Origin: Halobacteria archaeon AArc-dxtr1
Lineage (GTDB): Archaea; Halobacteriota; Halobacteria; Halobacteriales; Natrialbaceae
Reading direction: 5' to 3'
NCBI GenBank assembly: GCA_025517425.1
Contig: JAOPJY010000001.1
Span: 496,001 to 560,000 of the forward strand
DNA length: 64,000 bases
Position 1 is the stretch's first letter. The number at the start of each line of letters is the position of its first letter. Made by a program: the position numbers and the translations under genes. The notes beneath the pieces were generated by a model. That model ran no database searches, was not told where the DNA came from, and was given only the letters and a program-made list of their open reading frames with translations. Shown in pieces: positions 7,771-16,379 of this stretch.

Positions 7771-8772
7771 ATGAGTCTCAGAGAACGAACGATTCCCCAC
7801 GTTGGATTCGTGTTTCAGTATCCACTCGATCTGGCACTCGTTTCGCTGGCAACGCTGGCTCTCGCCGCCGCACTCGTCGTGACGACACTGCCGAGTTCGG
7901 TAGCGCTGCTGGTCACCTTGCCGTTTGTCTTCTTCTTGCCAGGCTACGCGCTCGTTTCCGTCCTCTTTCCCGCGCAAGCCCGCCGCGCCAGTCAGGTCAC
8001 GGCGAACGACGCCGAGCGGCGGCCAGGGGGGATCGATACGGTAGAGCGCCTGGCGCTCTCGTTTGCCCTCTCGCTGACGGTCGTGATCGTGGCCGGAATA
8101 GCGCTCCCGGCGACCGAGTGGGGACTGGGGCTGGAACCGATCGTCGCTGCTCTCGGCGGGTTCACGATCGTCTTCGCGCAGCTGGGTGCCATTCGACGCC
8201 TTCGCGTCCCCGCCGCCCAGCGGTACCGCGTTGCCCCACAGGAAGCCGTTCGACGCGCACTCGATTCCCAAGAGGGAACGCTCCATATGGCGTCGTCGAT
8301 CGTCCTCGTCGTGGCGATTCTGGCTGCGGCTGGCGCGTTGCTGTTCGCGTTTGCCGCCCCACTTTCGGGCAGCGAGTTCACCACTCTCGCGACGCTCTCG
8401 GAGGACAACGACGGCGAGCTTGTTGCGGGCGAGCTGCCGGACGAAGTCTTTCCGGGCCAGTCGGTGCCGTTCACCACGGTGATCGAAAACTACGAGGGTG
8501 AGACGACCGACTACGAAGTAGTCGTCCAACAGCAGTACTTCGAGGACGGCGAGATCACTGATCGAGCGGAGTTAACGACCGCCAGTGAAACCGTCGAAGA
8601 CGGCGACGTCGCCGAGATCGATACCGAGATAACGCCGACCGCTGACGACGGCGAAACGGTCAGAGTCAGCGTGTTGCTCTACGAGGACGAGCCACCGGAC
8701 GAACCCACGAACCAGAACGCGATGGAGGACACGTACTTCTGGCTCACCGTCTCGTCGACGCAGTCGGCGTAA
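7771..8772 (+). CDS. DUF1616 membrane protein
   Basis: Protein of 333 residues. Four predicted membrane helices lie in the N-terminal 200 residues (about 17-37, 40-60, 94-114 and 119-139, with a further one near 170-195), with PFVFFLPGYALVSVLFP characteristic of DUF1616. An acidic beta-rich domain follows, probably extracellular (about 200-333; PFTTVIENYEGETTDYEVVVQQQYF). DUF1616 proteins recur in archaeal cell-surface and exopolysaccharide loci, but no biochemical role is known to me. It lies between the PadR gene and the sugar-nucleotide operon and carries an ATAACAAA motif. Confidence 0.85.
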   Translation: MSLRERTIPHVGFVFQYPLDLALVSLATLALAAALVVTTLPSSVALLVTLPFVFFLPGYALVSVLFPAQARRASQVTANDAERRPGGIDTVERLALSFALSLTVVIVAGIALPATEWGLGLEPIVAALGGFTIVFAQLGAIRRLRVPAAQRYRVAPQEAVRRALDSQEGTLHMASSIVLVVAILAAAGALLFAFAAPLSGSEFTTLATLSEDNDGELVAGELPDEVFPGQSVPFTTVIENYEGETTDYEVVVQQQYFEDGEITDRAELTTASETVEDGDVAEIDTEITPTADDGETVRVSVLLYEDEPPDEPTNQNAMEDTYFWLTVSSTQSA

Positions 8773-8966
8773 CGGAACCGATGTTCTTGGCGCTGTGGCG
8801 TTTTCGGCTTCACCGACTAGCGGTCGAGCCTATTTTGCCGTGGGAACTGTGCCGGGAGGGGCCGGCTGGCGTGAGCCGTCGGCAGTTGGAATCGGTGTGG
8901 CGCGAGAAGTTGCGGTGTCGAGTGGTGTGGTCGACCAGCGGTCGATACCGGTTCTGCGGCGATCGA

Positions 8967-9500
8967 TTACTCGATGATCGACGAGCCAAACCGAAGTGAT
9001 CGCGATCGCGATAGGTTCTGTACGACGGCGATCGCGAGAGTGAGCACGCAACAGGCGAACACGACCAGCGGGATCGCCCAGACGCCGAGTGGGCCAATCG
9101 AGAGCCACGAAAAGGCAAGGGCAAGCAACGTGGCTCCGGAGACGGTTGCGTAGAGATACTGCCACTCTCGGGACTCGCCGATGCTTCGGTCCAGGTACGG
9201 CTCGAACGTTTCCTCGTTCGGGAGCAGTTCGATCGCGTGTGTGTTGGGGTCCCAGTCGACAACCCCATGATCTTCGAGCATCGGCAGATGCGTCTGATAC
9301 AGGGAGATGTAGACCCGCCTGCGCTGGGTCCGGGACACCGCATCCGGGTTGAGATCGTTCTCCCAGGCGGCGACGTGTTCGACCAGCGCTGAGAGGTCAC
9401 ACGACCCGCCGGTTTGTTTGAGGTACTCCACGGTTCGTCGTCGCCGGGCGTTGCTGAATACGTCGAACAGCTCGGCTTGTGTGAGTTCGCCGTCAGTCAT
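8967..9500 (-). CDS. DUF7344-type winged-helix protein with membrane tail
   Basis: Start taken at ATG 9500 (MTDGELTQ); an upstream GTG at 9587 would add 29 residues unlike the family. The winged helix starts ELFDVFSNARRRRTVEYL and has the signature RRVYISLYQTHLPMLEDHGVVD. Two membrane helices follow near residues 120-165. The C-terminus is basic (NLSRSRSLRFG). It is divergent to the sugar-nucleotide operon at 9902 and shares with it an upstream region holding an inverted repeat, so it may regulate that operon; this is inferred from position only. Confidence 0.75.
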   Translation of the reverse strand: MTDGELTQAELFDVFSNARRRRTVEYLKQTGGSCDLSALVEHVAAWENDLNPDAVSRTQRRRVYISLYQTHLPMLEDHGVVDWDPNTHAIELLPNEETFEPYLDRSIGESREWQYLYATVSGATLLALAFSWLSIGPLGVWAIPLVVFACCVLTLAIAVVQNLSRSRSLRFGSSIIE

Positions 9501-9697
9501 CGGTATCACCGCTGTGTCGGAGGCGCTCCCGTCGGCACGACGGGCGTGGTCGAGTACGGCACATCGAGTAGTGCGTGTGCGTGACACTTGACTATCACAC
9601 TGCTACCCCTGCTAAACCAGTTTGTACCCATCAGAGCCTGTGAGTGACGCACAATCCGACCGCTCCGTGCATTTCTGTATGTCAAGAGATGAATATT

Positions 9698-9712
9698 CAG
9701 TTCGTTGAACTG
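9698..9712. promoter_or_regulatory. Inverted repeat, possible operator
   Basis: CAGTTC GTT GAACTG is a perfect 6-bp inverted repeat with a 3-base centre. It lies about 200 bases from each of two divergent starts, in an AT-richer patch. Confidence 0.4.
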
Positions 9713-9782
9713 CACGATCTGCCCGTTGTAACCTCATCCCGGCCCGACTGTAGCAGACGGCTACGAGGGCGTCAAGGCGGGG

Positions 9783-9790
9783 ATAACAAA
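9783..9790 (+). promoter_or_regulatory. ATAACAAA motif upstream of the sugar-nucleotide operon
   Basis: Exact octamer in the context GATAACAAAGGCC, 111 nt before the chosen start at 9902 and 36 nt before the alternative ATG at 9827. Confidence 0.5.
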
Positions 9791-9901
9791 GGCCCGATCC
9801 AGGCAGTATCCGGGTAACGGCCCACGATGGGCAGTGAGTACTGTGCAGGAGTATACCACACGTTTCAACGAGACGACTGGGCGAGGCCAGAGAGGGATAG
9901 C

Positions 9902-10480
9902 ATGACCGCGACCTACCGCGGCGAGGAGTGTACGATCGACGAGACGGCTATCGTCGGTTACGGCGAGTTCGACGAGCCGACGCGGATCGGTGACGGTGCG
10001 ACGATCCGGGCCGGGTCGATCGTCTACGGCGACGTGACGATCGGCGACGGGTTCGCCACCGGTCACGACGCGGTGATCAGAGAGGAGACGACGATCGGCG
10101 ACGACGTCCTCGTCGGCACCAAGACGGTGATCGACGGCCAGACGTCGATCGGTTCGCACGTGAGCCTTCAGACCGGCGTCTACGTGCCGACCGATACGAC
10201 GATCGGCGACAACGTCTTCGTCGGGCCTCGCGCCGTCCTGACGAACGACGCGTATCCGGTCCGCACGGACGCGGATCTGGTCGGTCCGACGATCGAGGAC
10301 GGCGCGTCGATCGGTGCCAACGCGACCCTGCTGCCGGGCGTGACGATCGGCGAAAACGCCTTCGTGGCGGCGGGCGCCGTGGTCACCGACGACGTCCCCC
10401 CGAACACGCTCGCGGTGGGATCGCCTGCCCAGACCGAAGTGCTCCCCGGACCCCTGGAGGGGCCGAACCAACTCGCATGA
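9902..10480 (+). CDS. Hexapeptide-repeat N-acetyltransferase (WbpD-like)
   Basis: Left-handed beta-helix acyltransferase of 192 residues, built of repeated [IV]GD/[IV]G hexapeptides (IGDGATIRAG, IGDGFATGH, IGDDVLVG, IGDNVFVGPRAVLTND, IGANATLLPGVTIGENAFVAAGAVVTDDVP). The tail VGSPAQ is typical of sugar N-acetyltransferases that use acetyl-CoA. Its place as first gene before an aminotransferase, a Gfo/Idh/MocA dehydrogenase and a UDP-sugar dehydrogenase fits WbpD, which acetylates the 3-amino group of UDP-GlcNAc(3NH2)A. It overlaps the next gene by 4 bases (ATGA). Confidence 0.85.
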   Translation: MTATYRGEECTIDETAIVGYGEFDEPTRIGDGATIRAGSIVYGDVTIGDGFATGHDAVIREETTIGDDVLVGTKTVIDGQTSIGSHVSLQTGVYVPTDTTIGDNVFVGPRAVLTNDAYPVRTDADLVGPTIEDGASIGANATLLPGVTIGENAFVAAGAVVTDDVPPNTLAVGSPAQTEVLPGPLEGPNQLA

Positions 10481-11586
10481 GCGACGTCCCGATTGCGGAT
10501 CCGGAGGTAGGAGAGGCTGCCGCCGACCGCGTTCACTCGGTGCTCGCGGACGGCCGTCTCGCCGACGGGCCGGAAGTCCGTGCCTTCGAGTCCGAGTTCG
10601 CCGCCTACTGCGACGCAGACCACGGCGTCGCCACGTCGAACGGAACCACCGCCTTGCAGACGGCCCTGGAAGCGCTTGGCGTCTCGCGGGGCGATGCCGT
10701 CATCACGTCGCCCTTTTCGTTCGTCGCGAGTGCGAACGCGATCCGCCACGCTGGCGCCATCCCCGTCTTCGCGGACATCGACCCGGAGACGTACACGATC
10801 GATCCCGAGGCTGTCGCCGAGATCGTCCGGCGTCGTGAGGACGTCGTCGGGCTTCTCCCGGTCCACCTCTACGGGCTGGCAGCCGACATGGACCGCCTCG
10901 GGGAGATCGCCGACGATCACGACCTCTTCGTCGTCGAGGACGCCTGCCAGGCCCACGGCGCGGCGATCGACGGCGAGCGCGTCGGAACGATCGGCGACGC
11001 CGCCTGCTTCTCGTTTTACCCGACCAAGAACATGACGACCGGCGAGGGCGGCATCATCACGACCGACGACGAGCGCCTCGCCGAGCGCGCAGCCGGCTAC
11101 GTCAATCACGGCCGGATCGAGACCGACGGCGGACGGTACGACCACGTCGAGCTGGGGCATAACCACCGGATGACGAGCCTCGCGGCGGCGATCGGCCGCA
11201 CCCAGTTAGAGCGACTCCCCGCGTTCAACGAGGCTCGACGCGAGAACGCCGCCGCCTACGACGAGGCCCTCGCCGAGCTCCCGGTCGAAACCCCGACGGT
11301 ACCCGACGGGTACCGACACGTCTACCACCAGTACACGATCCGGACCGGTGAGCGCGACGGCCTCCAGGAGGCCCTCGCAGAGCGCGGGATCGGCGCGAGC
11401 GTCTACTACGAGACGCCGATCCACCGCCAGCCGGCCTACGAGACCGTAAGCACCGCCGCGACGAGCTGTCCCGAAGCCGATCGCGCTGCCGAGACGGTTC
11501 TCTCGCTGCCGGTCCACCCGAACGTCAGCGACGACGACCGGGACGCCGTCGTTCGGGCGATTTCGGACTACTTCGATCCCTCATGA
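10477..11586 (+). CDS. DegT/DnrJ/EryC1 sugar aminotransferase (WbpE-like)
   Basis: PLP-dependent aminotransferase of 369 residues. VATSNGTTALQTAL binds cofactor phosphate, VEDACQAHGA holds the Asp and Gln that contact the PLP ring, and SFYPTKNMTTGEGG carries the Schiff-base Lys. NHRMTSLAAAIGRTQLERL is also typical. In WbpE the reaction is transfer of an amino group from glutamate to C3 of a UDP-3-keto-GlcNAcA. The flanking WbpD-like and WbpB-like genes support that specificity. Its stop overlaps the next start by 4 bases. Confidence 0.9.
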   Translation: MSDVPIADPEVGEAAADRVHSVLADGRLADGPEVRAFESEFAAYCDADHGVATSNGTTALQTALEALGVSRGDAVITSPFSFVASANAIRHAGAIPVFADIDPETYTIDPEAVAEIVRRREDVVGLLPVHLYGLAADMDRLGEIADDHDLFVVEDACQAHGAAIDGERVGTIGDAACFSFYPTKNMTTGEGGIITTDDERLAERAAGYVNHGRIETDGGRYDHVELGHNHRMTSLAAAIGRTQLERLPAFNEARRENAAAYDEALAELPVETPTVPDGYRHVYHQYTIRTGERDGLQEALAERGIGASVYYETPIHRQPAYETVSTAATSCPEADRAAETVLSLPVHPNVSDDDRDAVVRAISDYFDPS

Positions 11587-12572
11587 CAGACTACCGCCCA
11601 CCACGTAACGACTCGACCCCCCTCCGAATCGGCGTCATCGGCGTCGGCTCGATGGGAGAGAACCACGCCCGCGTCTACGCCGAGCTCCGCGACGTCGAGC
11701 TCGCGGGTGTCACCGACCAGAATCGCGACCTCGCTCGGGAGGTTGCCCACCGGTATGGTACCGAGGCACGCTCATTCGAGGAGCTGCTCTCGGCCTGTGA
11801 CGCCGTCACCGTCGCCGTCCCCACGCACGCCCACGAGGAGGTGGTCTCCGCCTGCCTCGATGCCGGCGTCCACGTTTTGGTCGAGAAACCGATCGCCGAC
11901 TCGGTCGAGGCGGCCCGTCGGCTCGCCGAGCGCGCCCAGCAGGCCGGACTCGTCCTCCAGGTCGGCCACATCGAGCGGTTCAACCCTGCAGTCGGCGCTC
12001 TGGGGGACCTGCTCGACGACCACGAGATCATCGCGGTCGATGCCAATCGCCTCGGACCACCCGTCGACCGGGAGGGGACCGACGGCGTCGTCGCCGATCT
12101 GATGGTCCACGACGTCGACATCGTCGGCTCGATCTTCGGCGGGCGTCCGGACGAGATCACGGCCTCGGCTGCCGAGGACGGCCAGTACGCCACCGCGACG
12201 ATGCGCTTCGACGACGTCGTGGCCTCGCTGACCGCGAGTCGGGTCACCCAGAAGAAGGTCCGCAAGCTCACGGTGACGACCACAGAGTGTCTCATCGAGG
12301 TCGACTACTTGGAGCAGTCGGTGTTGATTCACCGCGACTCCTACCCATCCTACGTCACCGACGACGGCACGAACCGGTACCGCCACGAGAGCGTGGTTGA
12401 ACGTCCCCGAATCGACAACGGAGAACCGCTGCGCCACGAGCTCGAGTCGTTCGTCGAGGCGGTCAAAACCGGCTCGGAGCCCGTGGTGACCGCAGAAGAC
12501 GGCATCCGCGCGCTCCAGACGATAACACGAATCGAGCGCCGGGTCGGCGCCGACGAGGTGGTCGTGCAATGA
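11583..12572 (+). CDS. Gfo/Idh/MocA dehydrogenase (WbpB-like)
   Basis: NAD-dependent sugar dehydrogenase of 329 residues. The N-terminal Rossmann domain has GVIGVGSMGENHARVYAEL, and VEKPIADSVEAARRL carries the EKP motif. LQVGHIERFNPAVGAL starts the substrate domain. In the WbpB reaction UDP-GlcNAcA is oxidised at C3 before amination. The gene overlaps both neighbours by 4 bases, so the operon is translationally coupled. Other family members act on different sugars; the assignment rests on context as much as on sequence. Confidence 0.85.
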   Translation: MTDYRPPRNDSTPLRIGVIGVGSMGENHARVYAELRDVELAGVTDQNRDLAREVAHRYGTEARSFEELLSACDAVTVAVPTHAHEEVVSACLDAGVHVLVEKPIADSVEAARRLAERAQQAGLVLQVGHIERFNPAVGALGDLLDDHEIIAVDANRLGPPVDREGTDGVVADLMVHDVDIVGSIFGGRPDEITASAAEDGQYATATMRFDDVVASLTASRVTQKKVRKLTVTTTECLIEVDYLEQSVLIHRDSYPSYVTDDGTNRYRHESVVERPRIDNGEPLRHELESFVEAVKTGSEPVVTAEDGIRALQTITRIERRVGADEVVVQ

Positions 12573-14035
12573 CGGACGCGATCGAGGTGGCTCCCTACGA
12601 TGCTGACGGCGATGACGACAGAATCAGCGAGGCGTTCGCCGCCGGAGAGATTCCGGTAGCGGTCTACGGACTCGGGAAGATGGGCCTTCCCCTTGCGGCC
12701 GTCTACGCCGAGACGGCGGGGAATGTGACCGGCGTCGACGTCGACCCCGACGTCGTCGGCACCGTCTCCCGCGGCGAGAGCCACGTCGACGGCGAACCCG
12801 GACTCGACGAGCTAGTTGCCGACCAGGTCGACGCCGGACGGCTGACGGCGACGACAGACGGCGCCGCGGCCGCCTCGCAGGCGCGAATCCACGTCATCAT
12901 CGTCCCGACGCTACTCGACGAGAACCAGCAGCCGGACCTCTCGACGATTGAAGCGGTCGTCGACGACATCGCGACCGGTCTCCAGCCCGGCGATCTCGTC
13001 ATCGCCGAGTCGACGCTCCCACCAGGAACCTGCCGGGACGTGATCCGCCCTCACCTCGCCGCCGAGAGCGGAATCTCTGCGGATGCGTTCGGCGTCGCGT
13101 TCTGCCCGGAGCGGACCTCCTCGGGGCGCGCGTTACAGGATATTCGGGGCGCCTACCCCAAGGTCGTCGGCGGCGTCGACGCCGAGAGCACCCGGGCCGC
13201 CGCGCTGGTGTACGACGAACTCTCAGCCAACGAGATACACGCCGTCTCCGACGCCACCACCGCAGAGGCGGTGAAGGTCTTCGAGGGGATCTACCGCGAC
13301 GTCAACATCGGGCTGGCAAACGAGCTCGCCCGCGTCTGCGAGTCCTTTGGTGTCTCCGCGCGCGAGGCGTTCGCGACCGCCAACGACCTCCCGATGTGCC
13401 AGCTCCACGATCCCGGTCCGGGCGTCGGGGGCCACTGCATCCCCTTCTACCCCCACTTCGTGCTCTCGCAGGCCGACGAGATGCCGATCACCCGCGCGGC
13501 TCGCGAGGTCAACGACGGGATGCCGGGCGTGACCGTCGACCACCTCGAAGCCGAACTCGCGGCCGTCGGTACGCCGCTGTCTACCGCACGCGTTGCCGTC
13601 CTCGGGATCACCTACCGCCCCGAAATCGAAGAGACCCGCGCCTCGCCGGGCGTCGACGTGGTCACCGAACTCCGCGAGCGCGGCGCGACCGTCTTCGGCG
13701 CCGATCCGATGGTCGATCCGGCCGAATTTGGAGCCGAACCGGTCCGGATCGACGATCTCACAGAGCACGAGTTGGACGCTGCCGTGCTGGTGACGCCCCA
13801 CGAGGCGTTCGCCGCGATCGACTGGCCGGCGCTCGACCCGATGGTCGTCGTCGACGGCCGCGACGCCCTCGAGTTAGGCGAGACGGACCACCGGGTGTTC
13901 ACGCTCGGCGGCTCGGAGTCCGGGAGCGGTCCGGCCGCCGAGACTGGACGCGCCGACGGTCGAACGCAGCCGGCCGAGCACACGCCGGACAGACGCGTGC
14001 TTACGGCCGATTCGGCCGACGGGGGTGAGGACTGA
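12569..14035 (+). CDS. UDP-sugar 6-dehydrogenase (WbpA/WecC-like)
   Basis: Nucleotide-sugar dehydrogenase that oxidises C6 to a carboxylate in two NAD-dependent steps. It has the NAD-binding VYGLGKMGLPLAAVYAE, ESTLPPGTC, the FCPERTSSG segment, the catalytic Cys in GVGGHCIPFYPHF, and a C-terminal GITYRPEIEETRASPG domain. Length 488 includes an acidic N-terminal extension (about 30 residues) and a disordered C-terminal tail of about 60, longer than bacterial relatives. With the three preceding genes it would form UDP-2,3-diacetamido-2,3-dideoxy-glucuronate from UDP-GlcNAc. The stop TGA shares its A with the next ATG. Confidence 0.9.
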   Translation: MTDAIEVAPYDADGDDDRISEAFAAGEIPVAVYGLGKMGLPLAAVYAETAGNVTGVDVDPDVVGTVSRGESHVDGEPGLDELVADQVDAGRLTATTDGAAAASQARIHVIIVPTLLDENQQPDLSTIEAVVDDIATGLQPGDLVIAESTLPPGTCRDVIRPHLAAESGISADAFGVAFCPERTSSGRALQDIRGAYPKVVGGVDAESTRAAALVYDELSANEIHAVSDATTAEAVKVFEGIYRDVNIGLANELARVCESFGVSAREAFATANDLPMCQLHDPGPGVGGHCIPFYPHFVLSQADEMPITRAAREVNDGMPGVTVDHLEAELAAVGTPLSTARVAVLGITYRPEIEETRASPGVDVVTELRERGATVFGADPMVDPAEFGAEPVRIDDLTEHELDAAVLVTPHEAFAAIDWPALDPMVVVDGRDALELGETDHRVFTLGGSESGSGPAAETGRADGRTQPAEHTPDRRVLTADSADGGED

Positions 14036-15198
14036 TGTACCGCGGTCGGAGCGTCGGCGTCGTCGTGACTGCCTACAACGAGGCGTCGTTCGTCGGCCGC
14101 GTCATCGAGACCGTCCCCGACTTCGTCGACCGCGTCTACGCCGTCGACGACGCTTCGCCCGACGACTCCTGGGACGTGATTCAGGACGTCGCCGAGCGAC
14201 TGAACGGGGGCTCGCGATCCCATCCAGAGCCGGCGATCACTGACGGCGGCGACGACCGGTTCGTCGTCCCGATCCGCCACGACGAGAACCGCGGCTACGG
14301 CGGGGCCGTCAAAACCGGTTACGAGCGCGCCGCAGCCGACGGGATCGACGTCGTCGCGGTGCTGAACGGCGACGGGCAGATGGACCCTGCCATCTTGGAT
14401 CGGATTATCGACCCGGTCGTCTCCGGCGAGGCCGACTACGCGAAGGGCAACCGGCTGCTCGATTCGGACGACCGTGGTGGGATGTCGACGTTCCGGTTCA
14501 TCGGCAACGCAATGCTCTCTGGGCTCTCGAAGTTCGCGGCCGGCTACTGGTCGATTAGCGACCCACAGAACGGGTACACGGCGATCTCCCGGGAGGCGAT
14601 CGAGAGCCTCGACCTTGACGCGATCACGGACAACTACGGCTTTCTCAATCACCTGCTTACCCACTTGAACGTCGAAGGGTTTCGAGTTGCTGACGTACCG
14701 ATGACGGCCGTCTACGGCGACGAGGAGAGCAGTATTCGGTACGTTCCGTTCATCAGATTCGTCTCGTTGCTGTTGCTTCGCAGCTTCCTCTTCCGGCTCC
14801 GACAGCGGTACGTCGTCCAGCAGTTCCACCCCACCGTGGTCTTCTACGGCGCCGGGAGTGCCGGCCTGCTGGCTAGCGTCGGCGGCGCGGTTGCGGCAGG
14901 AAAGCGCGCTATGGGCGACAGCGACGGCGACGGCGTCCTTGCCTCGCTCATCTCGGTGCTTACCCTGCTCGTGGGTGCGGTGGCACTTGGCGCTGCCATC
15001 GCGATGGACGCCGCCGAAAACGCCTCCCTCGAGACGACGGTCGAACGCGAGCGTGCGGCCGGCCCAGAGCCGACTGGCGACGCGGTCGACTCGCCGCGGA
15101 CGAGCGGTGCCGTCGGACCGACTGGCTCCGGCGGGACGGCAGCCGCCGACGGGGGAACCGAACGACCGGCCGCGGAGCGCTCGGAAGGTGCTGATTAA
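14035..15198 (+). CDS. Family 2 glycosyltransferase with membrane tail
   Basis: GT-A type transferase, related to dolichyl-phosphate sugar synthases. VVTAYNEASFVGRVIETVP begins the nucleotide-sugar fold, YAVDDASPDDSWD follows, and NGDGQMDP holds the DxD-like metal site; SDPQNGYTAISREAI is typical of DPM-like enzymes. About residues 270-325 contain two hydrophobic segments that would anchor it, followed by a disordered Gly/Ala/Glu-rich tail. It is coupled to the sugar dehydrogenase gene by stop-start overlap, so it probably transfers the sugar made by that operon to a lipid carrier (inference). Confidence 0.88.
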   Translation: MYRGRSVGVVVTAYNEASFVGRVIETVPDFVDRVYAVDDASPDDSWDVIQDVAERLNGGSRSHPEPAITDGGDDRFVVPIRHDENRGYGGAVKTGYERAAADGIDVVAVLNGDGQMDPAILDRIIDPVVSGEADYAKGNRLLDSDDRGGMSTFRFIGNAMLSGLSKFAAGYWSISDPQNGYTAISREAIESLDLDAITDNYGFLNHLLTHLNVEGFRVADVPMTAVYGDEESSIRYVPFIRFVSLLLLRSFLFRLRQRYVVQQFHPTVVFYGAGSAGLLASVGGAVAAGKRAMGDSDGDGVLASLISVLTLLVGAVALGAAIAMDAAENASLETTVERERAAGPEPTGDAVDSPRTSGAVGPTGSGGTAAADGGTERPAAERSEGAD

Positions 15199-15229
15199 CC
15201 AAGCCCCGCGACGGCACCTACTCTCCTGA

Positions 15230-16147
15230 ATGCGTGTACTCACCCTGACCAACAGCGTCGACGCGCCGTTTCTGACCCAGCAGCTGTCGGCGCTCGAGCG
15301 CCGTGGCGTCTCCTTTACCGTCGAGGCCGTCGACGGCACGGTGACGTCGACGACCTCGCGGGGCCCGGTCGACTACCTGCGATATCTGCCGTCGGTGCTC
15401 CGAGAGTCCCTCGGGGAGTACGATCTGGTCCACGCCCACTACGGCCTCCTGGGACCCGTTGCGCTGGCTCAACTGCGCCGACCGGTCGTCCTCTCGTTGT
15501 GGGGATCGGATCTCTACGGTCCCGTCGAGCCGATCAGCCGGCTCTCGGCGCCGCTCTGCGACGAGGTGGTTGTCATGTCTGAGCAGATGCGGACGGATCT
15601 GGGACGGGAGTGCACCGTCATCCCCGACGGCGTCAACCTCTCCCAGTTCGAACCCGAGCCTCAGGACGAAGCGCGAGAGACCGTGGGATGGGACGCAGAG
15701 GCGGCAAACGTCCTCTTTCCCTACCCGCCGGATCGGGAAGTCAAAAACTATCCGCGCGCCGAGCGGGTCGTCCACGCAGTCGATGACTTGGTCGACCAGC
15801 CAGTCCGCTTGCAGACGATCTCCGGCGTCGACCACGACGACGTCTCGACCTACATGAGCGCGGCCGACGCGCTGATTCTAACCTCTCACAGCGAGGGGTC
15901 GCCGAACTCCGTCAAGGAAGCGATGGCCTGCAACCTCCCCGTGGTTGCCGCCGACGTCGGCGACGTGCGCGAGCGTCTCGACGGCGTGGATCCCTCCGCC
16001 GTCGGTAGTACGGACGCCGAACTGATTGACGGACTGCGGGAAGTCTTAGAGCGCGGCGAGCGCTCGAATGGTCGGGAAGCCGCCCGCGAGGTGAGCGTCG
16101 AGCACACTGCCGAGGCGATGCTCGACGTCTACGAGCGCGTGGCGTGA
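15230..16147 (+). CDS. Family 4 glycosyltransferase
   Basis: GT-B fold transferase of 305 residues. N-terminal domain with HAHYGLLGPVAL and LSLWGSDLYG, and C-terminal domain with the donor-binding HSEGSPNSVKEAMACNLPVV, which includes the conserved Glu-x7-Glu pair, then AADVGDVRERL. It begins 31 bases after the GT2 gene and is probably the last gene of the sugar-nucleotide operon. It is slightly short for the family (usually 350-400), but both domains are recognisable. Confidence 0.85.
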   Translation: MRVLTLTNSVDAPFLTQQLSALERRGVSFTVEAVDGTVTSTTSRGPVDYLRYLPSVLRESLGEYDLVHAHYGLLGPVALAQLRRPVVLSLWGSDLYGPVEPISRLSAPLCDEVVVMSEQMRTDLGRECTVIPDGVNLSQFEPEPQDEARETVGWDAEAANVLFPYPPDREVKNYPRAERVVHAVDDLVDQPVRLQTISGVDHDDVSTYMSAADALILTSHSEGSPNSVKEAMACNLPVVAADVGDVRERLDGVDPSAVGSTDAELIDGLREVLERGERSNGREAAREVSVEHTAEAMLDVYERVA

Positions 16148-16379
16148 GACTGACGTCTATACTGGGTTTGAGATCTACGAGCTTCTCTTGGTTTGCCATG
16201 TGAGCGTGCAAACCGACCCTTTGCTCTGGCTCGAGCAAAAGCACTCCTCGCTCCCGTTGGTCGGTCGGCCCGCTCGCTTCGCCCGTGGTGAGTACAACGT
16301 GACCGCCTCTACTGATCAGGGTGACCTTCCCGAACCCAGTGAAAACAACAGCAGTGATCTGTTTACGATACGTTATTGA

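Larger units (their letters stand above)
9501..9901. other. Divergent regulatory region before the sugar-nucleotide operon
   Basis: No gene seen. It holds the inverted repeat CAGTTC-GTT-GAACTG (9698-9712) and ATAACAAA (9783-9790). An ATG at 9827, in frame with the operon's first gene, would add 25 residues but lacks family support. Confidence 0.5.

Noticed and set aside
13612-15339. 575-codon minus-strand open frame over the sugar dehydrogenase and GT2 genes
   Set aside because: Antisense to two genes with clear catalytic motifs; the translation is Arg/Ser/Gly-rich with no domain. Long antisense frames are usual at high GC.
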